Assembly (NCBI RefSeq): GCF_011761305.1
Contig: NZ_JAAOZC010000005.1
Coordinates: 62,001-126,000, forward strand
DNA: 64,000 bases
Direction of reading: 5' to 3'
Source of the DNA: Sphingomonas vulcanisoli
Lineage (GTDB): Bacteria; Pseudomonadota; Alphaproteobacteria; Sphingomonadales; Sphingomonadaceae
The position numbers and the translations under genes are program-made. Positions 1-8,078 of this stretch are shown here, in pieces (position 1 is the stretch's first letter; each line of letters opens with the position of its first letter). Below the pieces are notes generated by a model. It did no database searches, had not been told where the DNA came from, and saw nothing but the letters and a program-made list of their open reading frames with translations.

Positions 1-1
1 C

Positions 2-424
2 GGCGTCCAGACGATGCGCAGCTATGGGCTGGAGCGCGAAGTGTTCGAAACGCTGGTCGGAGAGCGTTTGGTCGCGCGCCTCAACCAAGCTGTACCGCCC
101 GCGCACCTCGAATTCCTCGCGCGGATGGAAGATCGCGTTCAGATCGGCGATTATCTCTTCGTCCATGCCGGCATCCGCCCCGGTGTGCCGATCGATGAGC
201 AGGATCCCACCGAACTGCGCTGGATCCGCAAGCCATTCCTCGAACATGTCGGCTATCATGGCCTGATGATCGTCCACGGCCACAGCATCAGCTACGAGCC
301 GGAATTGCGCGCCAATCGGCTCGGCATCGATACCGGCGCCTATCAGACCAATCGGCTGACCGCGCTGGGGCTGGAGGGCACTGAGCACTGGCTGCTCCAC
401 ACCGACGTCAGCGCATCAGGCTGA
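2..424 (+). CDS. Metallophosphoesterase (Ser/Thr phosphatase-like), C-terminal part
   Basis: About 140 codons are open from the window edge to a TGA; the start lies upstream of the window. The fragment carries the second half of a calcineurin-like phosphoesterase. FVHAGIRP and VHGHS match the histidine-containing metal-binding motifs (the GHxG and GH boxes) of the PPP/diadenosine-tetraphosphatase type. The family hydrolyses phosphoesters with two bound metal ions, and the likely location is cytoplasmic because no membrane segment is visible. In sphingomonads such genes are annotated as serine/threonine protein phosphatase, but the substrate cannot be read from this part. The 3' end overlaps the convergent sulfatase-like gene by 17 bases. 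Confidence 0.8.
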   Translation, partial: GVQTMRSYGLEREVFETLVGERLVARLNQAVPPAHLEFLARMEDRVQIGDYLFVHAGIRPGVPIDEQDPTELRWIRKPFLEHVGYHGLMIVHGHSISYEPELRANRLGIDTGAYQTNRLTALGLEGTEHWLLHTDVSASG

Positions 425-1913
425 GCCACCGCTCCGGCAGTTCGTCCGCGGCGATGTCGATCGACTCGCCGGGCGCGCCAGCCAATTGCCATAGCCAGTA
501 ATCGGTACGGCCATCAGCAGCGCCCGGCGCCAGGAACGGCCCGGAAAGGCTGGGATGGTGATCGCCATAAAAGCCGAGCCAGCCCTGCCCGGCTTGCTCC
601 AAGCCCGCGCGGAGCACTGCCATCGCCCCGTCCGCCGCCTCGACGTGACGAAGCCAGCGCCCAATCTGGACCGCATCGGGCAGATCGCCCCAGGCAGCAG
701 GCAGCAACGCCGGCGGCCGGCCGTCGTGCATCGCATCCCAAGGCCCGTGATTCTCAATCGAGATGACGAAGACGAAAAGGTCCGGTCCATCCTTCGCAAC
801 CAGATCAGCGACGAAGCGCGCCAGCGTCATATCGGTGACATAGCCGCCGTCTGTTTCGGCATCGCGAAACGCCTCCAGCCCGATGAAACGATCGAAACCG
901 AGGCCCGGCATCACCTTGTCACGCGCGTAGAAATTGAGGTCGTAGGGATGGACGCAAACGGTGTGATAGCCCGCTGCGCGCGCCTGTGCGGCAATCGACG
1001 GCAGCGGCGCCCGCGCAAAGGCGTCATAAGGATTGAAGCGGTCGAGCCCCAGATCCTCAGGCCCAATTCCCGCCAGTGCGGCGAGTTCGGTGCGGATCGT
1101 GTTGGCGCCGTAGGCGGGCACCTCCAGCAAGCCGCGTTGCCGCGCCTCCGCGCTCAGCCGCGCAATGTTCGGCAGACGATCGGAGAGATCGGGCGAAAGC
1201 CGCCGCACATCGACGAAGCTTTCGGCCTGCCAGAGGATGATCGGCCCCTGGCCGGCACGCAGCGAAGGTAACCCCCGCGCAATCACTGCCGCCCGGCGCG
1301 CGGGGCGCTCGGCCCGCGCGATGGTTGCGTGCATGATGACCGTGGCGAGCAGGCCAAAGCGACCGATATCAACTTCCGGATCGCGACTCGGCGCCCAGCT
1401 TTCGTAGCGGCGCCGGAGCGGCTGCAACAGCGGTGGCCGTGACGGCAGCACGAATGCGAGGCGGCCAAGAATCGCAGCCAGTATGATCCGAATGAGCGTG
1501 CCCCAAGTCGTGACAGCCCATAGCGGTGGCTCCGCCCATGCCAGCGCTAGCACCAGCGCCACGATCAGCCCTGCGCCCACCACCATGAAACCGGTGCCGA
1601 TAAAAGCCAGATAGAAGCGCGGATGGCGGATCACCTCGAACAGTTCGGAGCGATCGGCAAACACCACGGGTTCTCTCAGGATCAGCCGCTTCATCGTATC
1701 CGCCAGTCCCAGCCCGAAGCCGAGCGCGGCGATCCCGATCCCGGCGAGAATCGGCCGCCCTGTGCCGAACAGGAACAGGCCGAACCCCGTTGCTATCGGA
1801 CAAATGTCGAGCAGCAGCACGCCGATCGACGGCGCACGGCCCGCGCTTACCATCCGACGCAGCCCGATCCAGGTCGCGATGGCAAGAAAGAGGCCGAGGC
1901 CGAGACGGAGCAA
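408..1913 (-). CDS. Sulfatase-fold membrane protein (LTA synthase / phosphoethanolamine transferase-like)
   Basis: This is a polytopic membrane protein of about 500 residues. Roughly the first 190 residues hold four to five hydrophobic segments, and the rest is an alkaline-phosphatase-superfamily domain. ILWQAESFVD near the domain start, YGANTIRTELAAL, VISIENHGPWD and FYGDHHPSL follow the pattern of metal-binding and nucleophile blocks in LTA-synthase-like enzymes, with the Thr of ANTIRTE as the likely nucleophile. Such enzymes transfer phospho-alcohol groups to surface polymers from the periplasmic side. The frame is open up to 1976, but a start there would overlap the SDR gene by 55 bases, so a TTG at 1913 is preferred; it has only a weak SD. 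It follows SDR and KpsS in one direction, which suggests a role in capsule decoration (inference). Confidence 0.75.
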   Translation of the reverse strand: MLRLGLGLFLAIATWIGLRRMVSAGRAPSIGVLLLDICPIATGFGLFLFGTGRPILAGIGIAALGFGLGLADTMKRLILREPVVFADRSELFEVIRHPRFYLAFIGTGFMVVGAGLIVALVLALAWAEPPLWAVTTWGTLIRIILAAILGRLAFVLPSRPPLLQPLRRRYESWAPSRDPEVDIGRFGLLATVIMHATIARAERPARRAAVIARGLPSLRAGQGPIILWQAESFVDVRRLSPDLSDRLPNIARLSAEARQRGLLEVPAYGANTIRTELAALAGIGPEDLGLDRFNPYDAFARAPLPSIAAQARAAGYHTVCVHPYDLNFYARDKVMPGLGFDRFIGLEAFRDAETDGGYVTDMTLARFVADLVAKDGPDLFVFVISIENHGPWDAMHDGRPPALLPAAWGDLPDAVQIGRWLRHVEAADGAMAVLRAGLEQAGQGWLGFYGDHHPSLSGPFLAPGAADGRTDYWLWQLAGAPGESIDIAADELPERWLSLMR

Positions 1914-1921
1914 AGCCCCGC

Positions 1922-2701
1922 TCAGCGCCCGGGCTCGATGTGGAAGTGGAAATTGCGCATGATCTTGTCGCCCCATGCGGCGGGCATCAGATCGGCCGCC
2001 TGCTGGCCAAGCGCGAGCAGACGCGGATAGGTGATACGCTTCGCCTTGCGATCGACGCCGGCGCGGATCACGCTGACCATCTTGTCGAGGCTGACAATGA
2101 ACGGGGTCGGCCCCTTCCAGCGATCGGTCATCGGCGTATCGAAGAAGCCGGGAACCACCACCGTCACCGAAATGCCCTTGGGCGTGAGCAGCGCGCGGAG
2201 CCCCTCGCCGTAGGCGCGAACGCCCGCCTTGCTCGCGCTATAGGCCGGGCTGTAGGCCAGCCCGCGCAGCGCCGCCGAAGACGCGATCGTCGCGATCCGG
2301 CCCGCCTTCCGCGCGATCAGCCGCGGAAGCAGCGGTTCGATCGTGTTGATGGTGCCGAGCAGATTGGCGCGAACCTGCATCGTCGCGAGTTCGAGCCCCT
2401 CGGGCTCACCCTCCACCGTGGTGCCCGCCGAAACACCTGCGCAGGGCAATAGGATATCGAAGGGCGCGATGGCATCCTGCTCCAGCAGCCAGGCACCTAA
2501 CGGCGCGGCTTCGGCGACATCGAACAGACCAGTAACGACCTCGGCACCTTGCGTACGACAGGCCGCCGCCGTTGCCTCCAGCCGCTGCGCATCGCGGGCC
2601 GTCAGCGCCAGCCGCACGCCGGGCGCGGCATAGCTTTTCGCCAACCCGGCGCCGAGCCCGCTCGATGCGCCGGTCACAAGGATACTGGCGGTGTAGGTCA
2701 T
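1922..2701 (-). CDS. Short-chain dehydrogenase/reductase (SDR)
   Basis: This 259-residue classical SDR has the nucleotide-binding TGASSGLG motif near residue 10, a CAG variant of the NNAG block, the catalytic Ser in IASSAA and the YSASK catalytic pair near residue 155. It should be a cytoplasmic NAD(P)-dependent oxidoreductase; the substrate is unknown. Its ATG overlaps the kpsS stop by four bases (ATGA), so it is translationally coupled to the capsule glycosyltransferase. SDRs sit next to kpsS-type genes in several capsule loci, so a role in capsule lipid or sugar metabolism is plausible but not shown. Confidence 0.85.
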   Translation of the reverse strand: MTYTASILVTGASSGLGAGLAKSYAAPGVRLALTARDAQRLEATAAACRTQGAEVVTGLFDVAEAAPLGAWLLEQDAIAPFDILLPCAGVSAGTTVEGEPEGLELATMQVRANLLGTINTIEPLLPRLIARKAGRIATIASSAALRGLAYSPAYSASKAGVRAYGEGLRALLTPKGISVTVVVPGFFDTPMTDRWKGPTPFIVSLDKMVSVIRAGVDRKAKRITYPRLLALGQQAADLMPAAWGDKIMRNFHFHIEPGR

Positions 2702-4023
2702 CCCCTGGCGGGCGCGGCCCGGCCGATGGCGGTGCGGATCTCGGGCTTGGCGGCGGTGGCGCGCACTTGCACCGCGCCCGGCGCAGCCGCCTCGATCCTT
2801 GCTGCGGATCCCGAGACAAGCATTTCCAGACCTTCGTCGCTGAAATAGCCACCGTGAACAAGGCAGCGGTCGATCAGCACGCGGCGAAACGCATCGAACA
2901 CTTCGGTTTCGGGCGGCTGGGGTGAAGCCCAGAAACGGCTCAGCGGGCCGCTGTGCGTAATCCGCGGCACGTCATAAACGGCGTGGCCCAAGACGATCGT
3001 CGGCACGCCGTGCCGCAGCGATAGCGTTCCGGTGGTGCTATTGACGGTGACCAGACCGGCCGCCCCCCGCACGATTTGATCGATATCGCCCTCTTCGACG
3101 TAGGGCACGCGATCGGCGATGCCGCGCCGCGCCGCGCCGTCGCGGATGCGATCGCCCCAATCGATCAGCCCATTGTCCAGCGGATGTCCCTTGACCAGCA
3201 ACAGCACGTCTTCGGGCGCATGTGCTGCAAAACTGTCGAGCACTTCGTCGATCGCAGGCTGGATGCCCCCATAGTGGGAGTGGACGCGGATCTGCGAATC
3301 ATCGTCGAGCTGCAGCGGAAAAATGAAGTAGCGCTTGCCGCTCGCCTGGACCCGATCGAGCACAGCCCGCGACCGTAACGCCGCGCCCTTCGCGCCAATC
3401 AGCCGTCGTATCCAGCCGGCATATTCGGTGACGATACTCCACGGCCGATGCGTCTTATAGCCGGGAAACAAAGGCCGCAGCGCTATCGCCGACAGATTGT
3501 AGATGACGTCTTCGCGCGCGCGGCGACCGAAGGAGGAGGGCACGCCGGGAAATTCGGGGAGAGGTGGTAGGCTCCTCGCCGCCTGCAGATAGGCGTCCGG
3601 ATCGCGCCACAGGCTGCTGTGGCCGTTCACGCCACCGCGCTCCACCGTTACGAAATCCGGCCTGATATAGCCTTCCTCGAAGACGTGAATTTGCAGCCCG
3701 GCATTTTTGGCAATGCCGATCGCTACCTTATGCAGCGGCCGGCAATCGCCGAACAGCACGAGATCGGTGATGCCGCGCGCCTGAATGAAGCGCGAAAAGA
3801 AGGACGGCCAGCGATCGAGATTGCCGCGATAATCGGTGGCGTGGCCCTGCCGCCAATAAACGCGGTCTCCGCCGTTGAAATTGATACGGTGAACGGCATG
3901 GCCATGCTCCGCCAGGCGGCGACCCAGAAGCGAGAAAAATGGACCCGCCAGACCTTGCAAAAACAGGAATCGGCGCTGTTCGCCGTCACCTGCGCTTCCC
4001 GGCCTGGTATCTTGCCCACCCAT
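2698..4023 (-). CDS. kpsS: Capsular polysaccharide Kdo-transferase KpsS-like
   Basis: The protein has 441 residues. FLQGLAGPFFSLLGRRLAE at the N-terminus, INFNGGDRVYW and the EEGYIRPDF block are hallmarks of the KpsS/KpsC family, which builds the beta-Kdo linker between capsule and phosphatidylglycerol at the inner membrane. A C-terminal region with VTVNSTTGTLSLRHG and PTIVLGHAVYDV resembles the second half of these transferases. The frame opens at a GTG at 4053, but the ATG at 4023 has AGGA seven bases upstream and is the better start. It heads a three-gene run (kpsS, SDR, sulfatase-like). No kpsC or capsule ABC exporter is in the window. KpsS identity is fairly certain; the exact acceptor is inferred from the family. 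Confidence 0.85.
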   Translation of the reverse strand: MGGQDTRPGSAGDGEQRRFLFLQGLAGPFFSLLGRRLAEHGHAVHRINFNGGDRVYWRQGHATDYRGNLDRWPSFFSRFIQARGITDLVLFGDCRPLHKVAIGIAKNAGLQIHVFEEGYIRPDFVTVERGGVNGHSSLWRDPDAYLQAARSLPPLPEFPGVPSSFGRRAREDVIYNLSAIALRPLFPGYKTHRPWSIVTEYAGWIRRLIGAKGAALRSRAVLDRVQASGKRYFIFPLQLDDDSQIRVHSHYGGIQPAIDEVLDSFAAHAPEDVLLLVKGHPLDNGLIDWGDRIRDGAARRGIADRVPYVEEGDIDQIVRGAAGLVTVNSTTGTLSLRHGVPTIVLGHAVYDVPRITHSGPLSRFWASPQPPETEVFDAFRRVLIDRCLVHGGYFSDEGLEMLVSGSAARIEAAAPGAVQVRATAAKPEIRTAIGRAAPARG

Positions 4024-4184
4024 TATTCGGTCCTTTGGCACGCGACGCAGCACGGCGACAAGCTACAACCCAGTTGCTAATTATGCCCGCCTTTCGCAAG
4101 TGCGGCAAGTTGCTGACAGGAAGGCGCTTTTTTCTCAGTTCCGCGCCGAGGCGATACGAAAGCCATCAGCGGCATCCGCGAATC

Positions 4185-5039
4185 TCATCCGCGCAGGGCT
4201 TCGATAACACCGCTGTTGGGATAGACGACGACCATGTCGCTATCCGCCTCCAGACTGAGTGCTGCACCGCCATCGACCAGCCAGGCGCTGCCAGCGTCGA
4301 GGCTCTGGCCATCGATCGTGCCTTTGCCTGCGACGGGGACGAGCCAGATCTTGCGGCCATCGCCTTTGAGACCGGTGCTGGCGGCGCCCTTCCACCGCTC
4401 CAGCACGAAGGCGGGGCCATCGGCCAGCACTGTGCGACCGGGCGCGATATCGTGCGCTTTGTAAGGCGCGACATAGGGCACGGGATTACTGACTGCGACG
4501 CCATCGTCGAGATGCAACTCGCGGTCGCTGCCATAATCGTAGAGGCGATAGGTAAGGTCCACATTCTGCTGCGCCTCGATCAGCGTCAGCCCCGGCCCGA
4601 TCGCGTGGATTGTACCGGCAGGTGTGTAGAAACTGTCGTCGGTCTTCACCGCCTTCCAATCGAGCAATTTCTCGATGGAGCCGTCCTCTGCCGATTCGCG
4701 CAGCCGTCCTTTGCTGATCACCTCGAGCGTGCCGAGCGCGATCGAGGCATGCGGCTCGGCATCCAAGATCACCCAGGCCTCGCTCTTGCCGCGCGGATAA
4801 CCCTTCTTCTGCGCCTCCCCGTCGGTGGGGTGCACCTGCACCGAGAGACGATCGCTCGTGAAAAGATATTTGATCAGCAGTTCGGGGCCGTCAGTGGTCC
4901 CGTCCTGCTCGCCCGGCACTTCGAACCAGATTTCACCAACCGGATTGCCGTCTTCGGCGACGCTTTCAAACGCCGGCCAGAGATCCCGCCGTCCCCACGG
5001 TTTTTCGACGCGCTTGGTGGTGAGACGGATGGCAGTCAT
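4185..5039 (-). CDS. manA: Mannose-6-phosphate isomerase, class I
   Basis: This zinc enzyme interconverts fructose-6-phosphate and mannose-6-phosphate, feeding GDP-mannose synthesis for surface glycans. The 284-residue protein is of the short bacterial type. KPWGRRDLW opens the fold, and the zinc ligands are seen in VQVHP (Gln, His), GKSEAW (Glu) and GTIHAIG (His). AQQNVDLTYRLYDYG is also typical of the family. The gene is a single unit between kpsS and an unknown gene on the same strand. Together with the GH130 phosphorylase near 33 kb it suggests active mannose metabolism. Confidence 0.93.
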   Translation of the reverse strand: MTAIRLTTKRVEKPWGRRDLWPAFESVAEDGNPVGEIWFEVPGEQDGTTDGPELLIKYLFTSDRLSVQVHPTDGEAQKKGYPRGKSEAWVILDAEPHASIALGTLEVISKGRLRESAEDGSIEKLLDWKAVKTDDSFYTPAGTIHAIGPGLTLIEAQQNVDLTYRLYDYGSDRELHLDDGVAVSNPVPYVAPYKAHDIAPGRTVLADGPAFVLERWKGAASTGLKGDGRKIWLVPVAGKGTIDGQSLDAGSAWLVDGGAALSLEADSDMVVVYPNSGVIEALRG

Positions 5040-5158
5040 GCTGGATGCTCCGGATCGATGCAGTGCTGAAACGCTTGCGGGCCGAACGCTGCGCCGTACT
5101 CGCCCGTTCCCGCCTCACGCCGATCACACGGAACGTGTTCCCGGATGACGAAGCCCCA

Positions 5159-5707
5159 TCAGTTAGGCAGCGCAACCTCGATCTTGTCGACCCATTCCGG
5201 GAAAAAACTCGGCGCGCGATTTGACCAGCCGGGCGCGGTCGCAGCCGCTTCGCTGATCGATTGCAGCAGGCTCCGGCGCTTTTCGGGGTGTAGATGCGGC
5301 AACGCTGCAGCAGCGCAGAACGCGCCCGGCAACCACGGCCGCACCGATCCCCCGATCAACCGCTCATAAAGGAAGCGATAGGATGCAAAGCTGGTGAGCC
5401 GTCCCTGACCCAGATCGAAAGCGGTGATAGTCACCAATGGCGTGAAGAAAGGCTCCATCTGATCGAGGCCGCTGTCATCCGGGATGGCGTCGCGGATATG
5501 ATCGAGCCGGCAATAGATCCGCGCCTGCGCCTTGATGCTCGCCGCCTCGACTACGTCACGGCTCCAACGCGCCATCGCATCGCTGCGCGAAAGCCCGATA
5601 TCGAGCGAGCGGCGGATATAACGCTGCGTGGCGGCCGGAAAGCCGGCAAATTCCTTCATTTCCGCCAGCGACATCGCGCCATCGGCCGGCCGTAAACGCT
5701 CACCCAT
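5159..5707 (-). CDS. Conserved hypothetical protein
   Basis: This 182-residue protein matches no family that I recognise. There is no signal peptide. The middle part is helix-rich, with mixed charges (LDIGLSRSDAMARWSRD), followed by a more hydrophobic stretch. The frame extends to 5746, but the ATG at 5707 has a strong GGGAGG seven bases upstream. It ends about 120 bases upstream of manA on the same strand. It is likely a real gene because of its SD and coding-like base composition; the function is unknown. Confidence 0.55.
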   Translation of the reverse strand: MGERLRPADGAMSLAEMKEFAGFPAATQRYIRRSLDIGLSRSDAMARWSRDVVEAASIKAQARIYCRLDHIRDAIPDDSGLDQMEPFFTPLVTITAFDLGQGRLTSFASYRFLYERLIGGSVRPWLPGAFCAAAALPHLHPEKRRSLLQSISEAAATAPGWSNRAPSFFPEWVDKIEVALPN

Positions 5708-5888
5708 TGCTGCCCTCCCGCTTCGCAAGTCGAGGGGATCATGCACGACGAAGGTTGCCGGGCACTTAACCCTAACCGCTTAGGGGGCAGAATGAATCAT
5801 GTTTGACGTTGCAATGCAACATAAGTGAAAAGCCGGAACGATCGTGCTGCGGAGTGTTGCAGAAATGAGTCGGCCCCTCGTTGCAAAC

Positions 5889-6134
5889 TCAGTGCGAATC
5901 CGCTGCGATTTCAGCTTCGGCCTCGGGATCATAACCTGATGACGGCGCCGGATCCTTACCTTTGCCAGGTTGCGTATTGGATGGCGCATCGGACGTCGGA
6001 AAGCTCTCATCCAGAGCGACGTCCAGCTTCGCGTCCTCATCGCTCGGATTGCGCTGGAGCGCCTTGTTGTTGTCGGCATCATGGGCATCGCGCACATCGG
6101 GCGCCGCCGGCGTTTCGACCTTATCGTCGCTCAT
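5889..6134 (-). CDS. Small acidic disordered protein
   Basis: This 81-residue protein is very acidic and low in hydrophobic residues. It contains LDVALDESFPTSDAPS, a form of the DESFPxSDPPS motif that recurs in small alphaproteobacterial proteins of unknown role. The ATG at 6134 is preceded by GGAG seven bases upstream, which is why the longer open frame (to 6398) was trimmed. It is probably intrinsically disordered and cytoplasmic. No function can be assigned; a stress-related role is only a guess from similar mini-proteins. Confidence 0.6.
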   Translation of the reverse strand: MSDDKVETPAAPDVRDAHDADNNKALQRNPSDEDAKLDVALDESFPTSDAPSNTQPGKGKDPAPSSGYDPEAEAEIAADSH

Positions 6135-6285
6135 TGTCCGTCTCCACTCGTATGGCCTTAGAACGCGCCGCTCGGGCTGGCCGTTCCGTTGGCTAACCGT
6201 CTCGCCCGAAACAGCGTCCCTAATCTGATTATCTGGTGCGGAATGTGCAGTCTGAGGTGGGAGGCCTCTATCGGGATAGAGCGGG

Positions 6286-6660
6286 TCAGGTCTTAGATTC
6301 GGCCTTCTTGGCATCACTCGCGGCCTGCATTTTCTCGAACAGCTTGCCGAACCCCACCACCGCGAGGCCCGTCGCAATCTCGACCAGTTGCTCTCCACTC
6401 GACTTGCCAGTCGCGGGCTTCGCAGGATCGGTCTTGGCTTCCGGTTTGGAATCGGGAGTGCAATGCGTCGAGTTGGCTGGAGTCGCCGCCTTGGCCATAG
6501 CCGTGGCTGCCATGCCCATCGCGCCTGCGATCATCTCGCGCATGACCGGTTGCTTGAGCTCCTCAATCGCTCTCTCGGCGCGCTTGCGGGCTTCCTTCGG
6601 CACCTTAATGCCCGCGATCCGCTTGGGTAGCTTGCCCTTCTTGACCTTGTTTTTGCTCAT
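6286..6660 (-). CDS. Hypothetical protein, basic N-terminus and Ala-rich hydrophobic middle
   Basis: This 124-residue protein starts at an ATG with AGGGA eight bases upstream. The first 40 residues are Lys/Arg-rich (KNKVKKGKLPKRIAGIKVPK), followed by a helical Ala/Met-rich segment, a Pro/Lys/Thr-rich linker and a short hydrophobic helix (LVEIATGLAVVGFGKLF). It resembles small sphingomonad proteins of unknown function and has no recognised domain. It lies in a row of small same-strand genes between manA and the GH13 gene. Confidence 0.5.
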   Translation of the reverse strand: MSKNKVKKGKLPKRIAGIKVPKEARKRAERAIEELKQPVMREMIAGAMGMAATAMAKAATPANSTHCTPDSKPEAKTDPAKPATGKSSGEQLVEIATGLAVVGFGKLFEKMQAASDAKKAESKT

Positions 6661-6719
6661 CGCGCCATCCCTTCGTGTATCATCAACATAATACACGCCA
6701 AAGGAGATGCAACCGCTGC

Positions 6720-7142
6720 CTAGCTTCGCGCCGTGACGAGGTTCTTGACGCGCTCGATCGCTTTGGTGGCGATGCCCTTCTCGGCTTCTTCCGCGGCCGC
6801 CTTGGTACGGTGCGCAACGCCCGCCGGCTCGGCCGGAGGGGCATAGACGCTGTACAGCTTGAGCGGCTCCGAACCCTTGTTGATGATATTGTGCTTGGCG
6901 CCCTGCGGAATGACGATCAGCCGATTGGCCTTCACTGCGGTCCGGCTGCCGTCGACAACCGCCTGTCCGGTGCCAGAAACAAAGAAAGTGGTTTGGTCAG
7001 CGCGATGCGTTTCCTCGCCGATGTCGTCGCCGGGCTCGATACTCATCAGCACGATCTGAACATTCTTGTCGCGATAGACCTCGCGTTGGAAAAAGGTGTT
7101 CTTGGTCGCGAGCTCGATCAGATCCTTATTGAAGACTGCCAT
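6720..7142 (-). CDS. Cupin-domain protein
   Basis: This 140-residue protein has a single cupin barrel. Both cupin motifs are visible: ETHRADQTTFFVSGTGQAVVDG and LIVIPQGAKHNIINKG are the conserved strands carrying metal-ligand His positions. Small cupins of this type can be isomerases, dioxygenases or sensors; nothing here fixes the reaction. The C-terminal Ala/Lys/Glu-rich tail extends beyond the barrel. It is probably cytoplasmic and stands alone, with about 100 bases on either side. Confidence 0.8.
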   Translation of the reverse strand: MAVFNKDLIELATKNTFFQREVYRDKNVQIVLMSIEPGDDIGEETHRADQTTFFVSGTGQAVVDGSRTAVKANRLIVIPQGAKHNIINKGSEPLKLYSVYAPPAEPAGVAHRTKAAAEEAEKGIATKAIERVKNLVTARS

Positions 7143-7239
7143 GTTGTTTTCTCCGCCGAGCGTGCTTGCGCAGAACCTTCGGCACGAGCGCGAAGTTCCT
7201 GGGCCGTTCGGCAGTCACGACAAGCGGTAGCCGCAATAG

Positions 7240-7722
7240 CTAATCGACAGCCTCTGCGCTCAAAGGCGGCTGATCGAACCCTGTTGAACGATCCGCCGGA
7301 CCACAGATGCGCCCGGAAAATCGCACCGAGATCGTCTTCCGACCAATCGTTAGTCGGAGCCGCGTCGGCGAAAAACAGCGGCTACGATCGAACACGTTTC
7401 CCGATACCCAACGCAGCGGCGTCGCAACTGTGCCGCCGGCGGGAATTGTAACCGGCAGCATGGCCCGGCCCGGACGCCTCCCGCGCTTGGCGTTCGGCAT
7501 GATCGGTAAGGCGCGCCCGCGTGCATCTGTAAAACCAACGTGCGGCAATGCCTCGATTTGGCAAGCGCGCCCACGATTGCGCAGGACAATCAAAGTCCCT
7601 GAATGCGACATACCATTGAAATCGCGGTCCTTCCCATCGCGACGCAGCATGATTTGACTGGCGCGGCATACAGCGTCCTGCGGGCTGCCGGCGAATGCCG
7701 CCGCCGCGACCCATGCGAACAT
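7240..7722 (-). CDS. Secreted DUF4232-like protein
   Basis: The first residues form a short signal-like segment (MFAWVAAAAFAGSP), so the protein is probably periplasmic. The body shows the beta-rich pattern of DUF4232 (GTLIVLRNRGRACQIEALP, VTIPAGGTVATPLRWV), with Cys pairs likely forming disulfides (for example CRASQ and RACQI, RSRC and RICG). The function of the domain is unknown. The 160-residue length fits a single-domain secreted protein. Confidence 0.65.
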   Translation of the reverse strand: MFAWVAAAAFAGSPQDAVCRASQIMLRRDGKDRDFNGMSHSGTLIVLRNRGRACQIEALPHVGFTDARGRALPIMPNAKRGRRPGRAMLPVTIPAGGTVATPLRWVSGNVFDRSRCFSPTRLRLTIGRKTISVRFSGRICGPADRSTGFDQPPLSAEAVD

Positions 7723-7813
7723 GATCTTCCTCCAGACCTCCTCCTACCGAGGACCGCTGAACCCGCGCTGACAGGCGAGATGAGGGAATAGGCCTTTCGC
7801 CTCACCGCCGGCG

Positions 7814-7972
7814 TCAAACCCTGCCGTCTAGAACCAGCACGAGGAGCACGATCAGCAGGATGGTGCCGAGCCCGACAGGCGCGAAACCCCAATTGGCATT
7901 ATAGGCGCCCGCGCGCGGAAACGAGCCGCCCAGCCAGAGAATGATCAGGATGACGAGGATGATCGTAAGCAT
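7814..7972 (-). CDS. DUF3309 small membrane protein
   Basis: This 52-residue protein has two hydrophobic segments (TIILVILIILWLGG and GLGTILLIVLLVLVLDG) joined by a turn containing NWGFAPVG, the DUF3309 layout. The start is the ATG at 7972, with AGGGA ten bases upstream, rather than the longer open frame to 8008. It should be an inner-membrane mini-protein. Such proteins are widespread in proteobacteria and have no known function. Confidence 0.75.
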   Translation of the reverse strand: MLTIILVILIILWLGGSFPRAGAYNANWGFAPVGLGTILLIVLLVLVLDGRV

Positions 7973-8078
7973 CGGTTGTTTATCCCTTTTTCTCAGCGGA
8001 CGTTCCATTCCGTCTGGAAGATCTGCTGCAGCGAAGACGCCTTCGAGCCGGCAAAGGTTCCGTGTACGTATCGATCGC

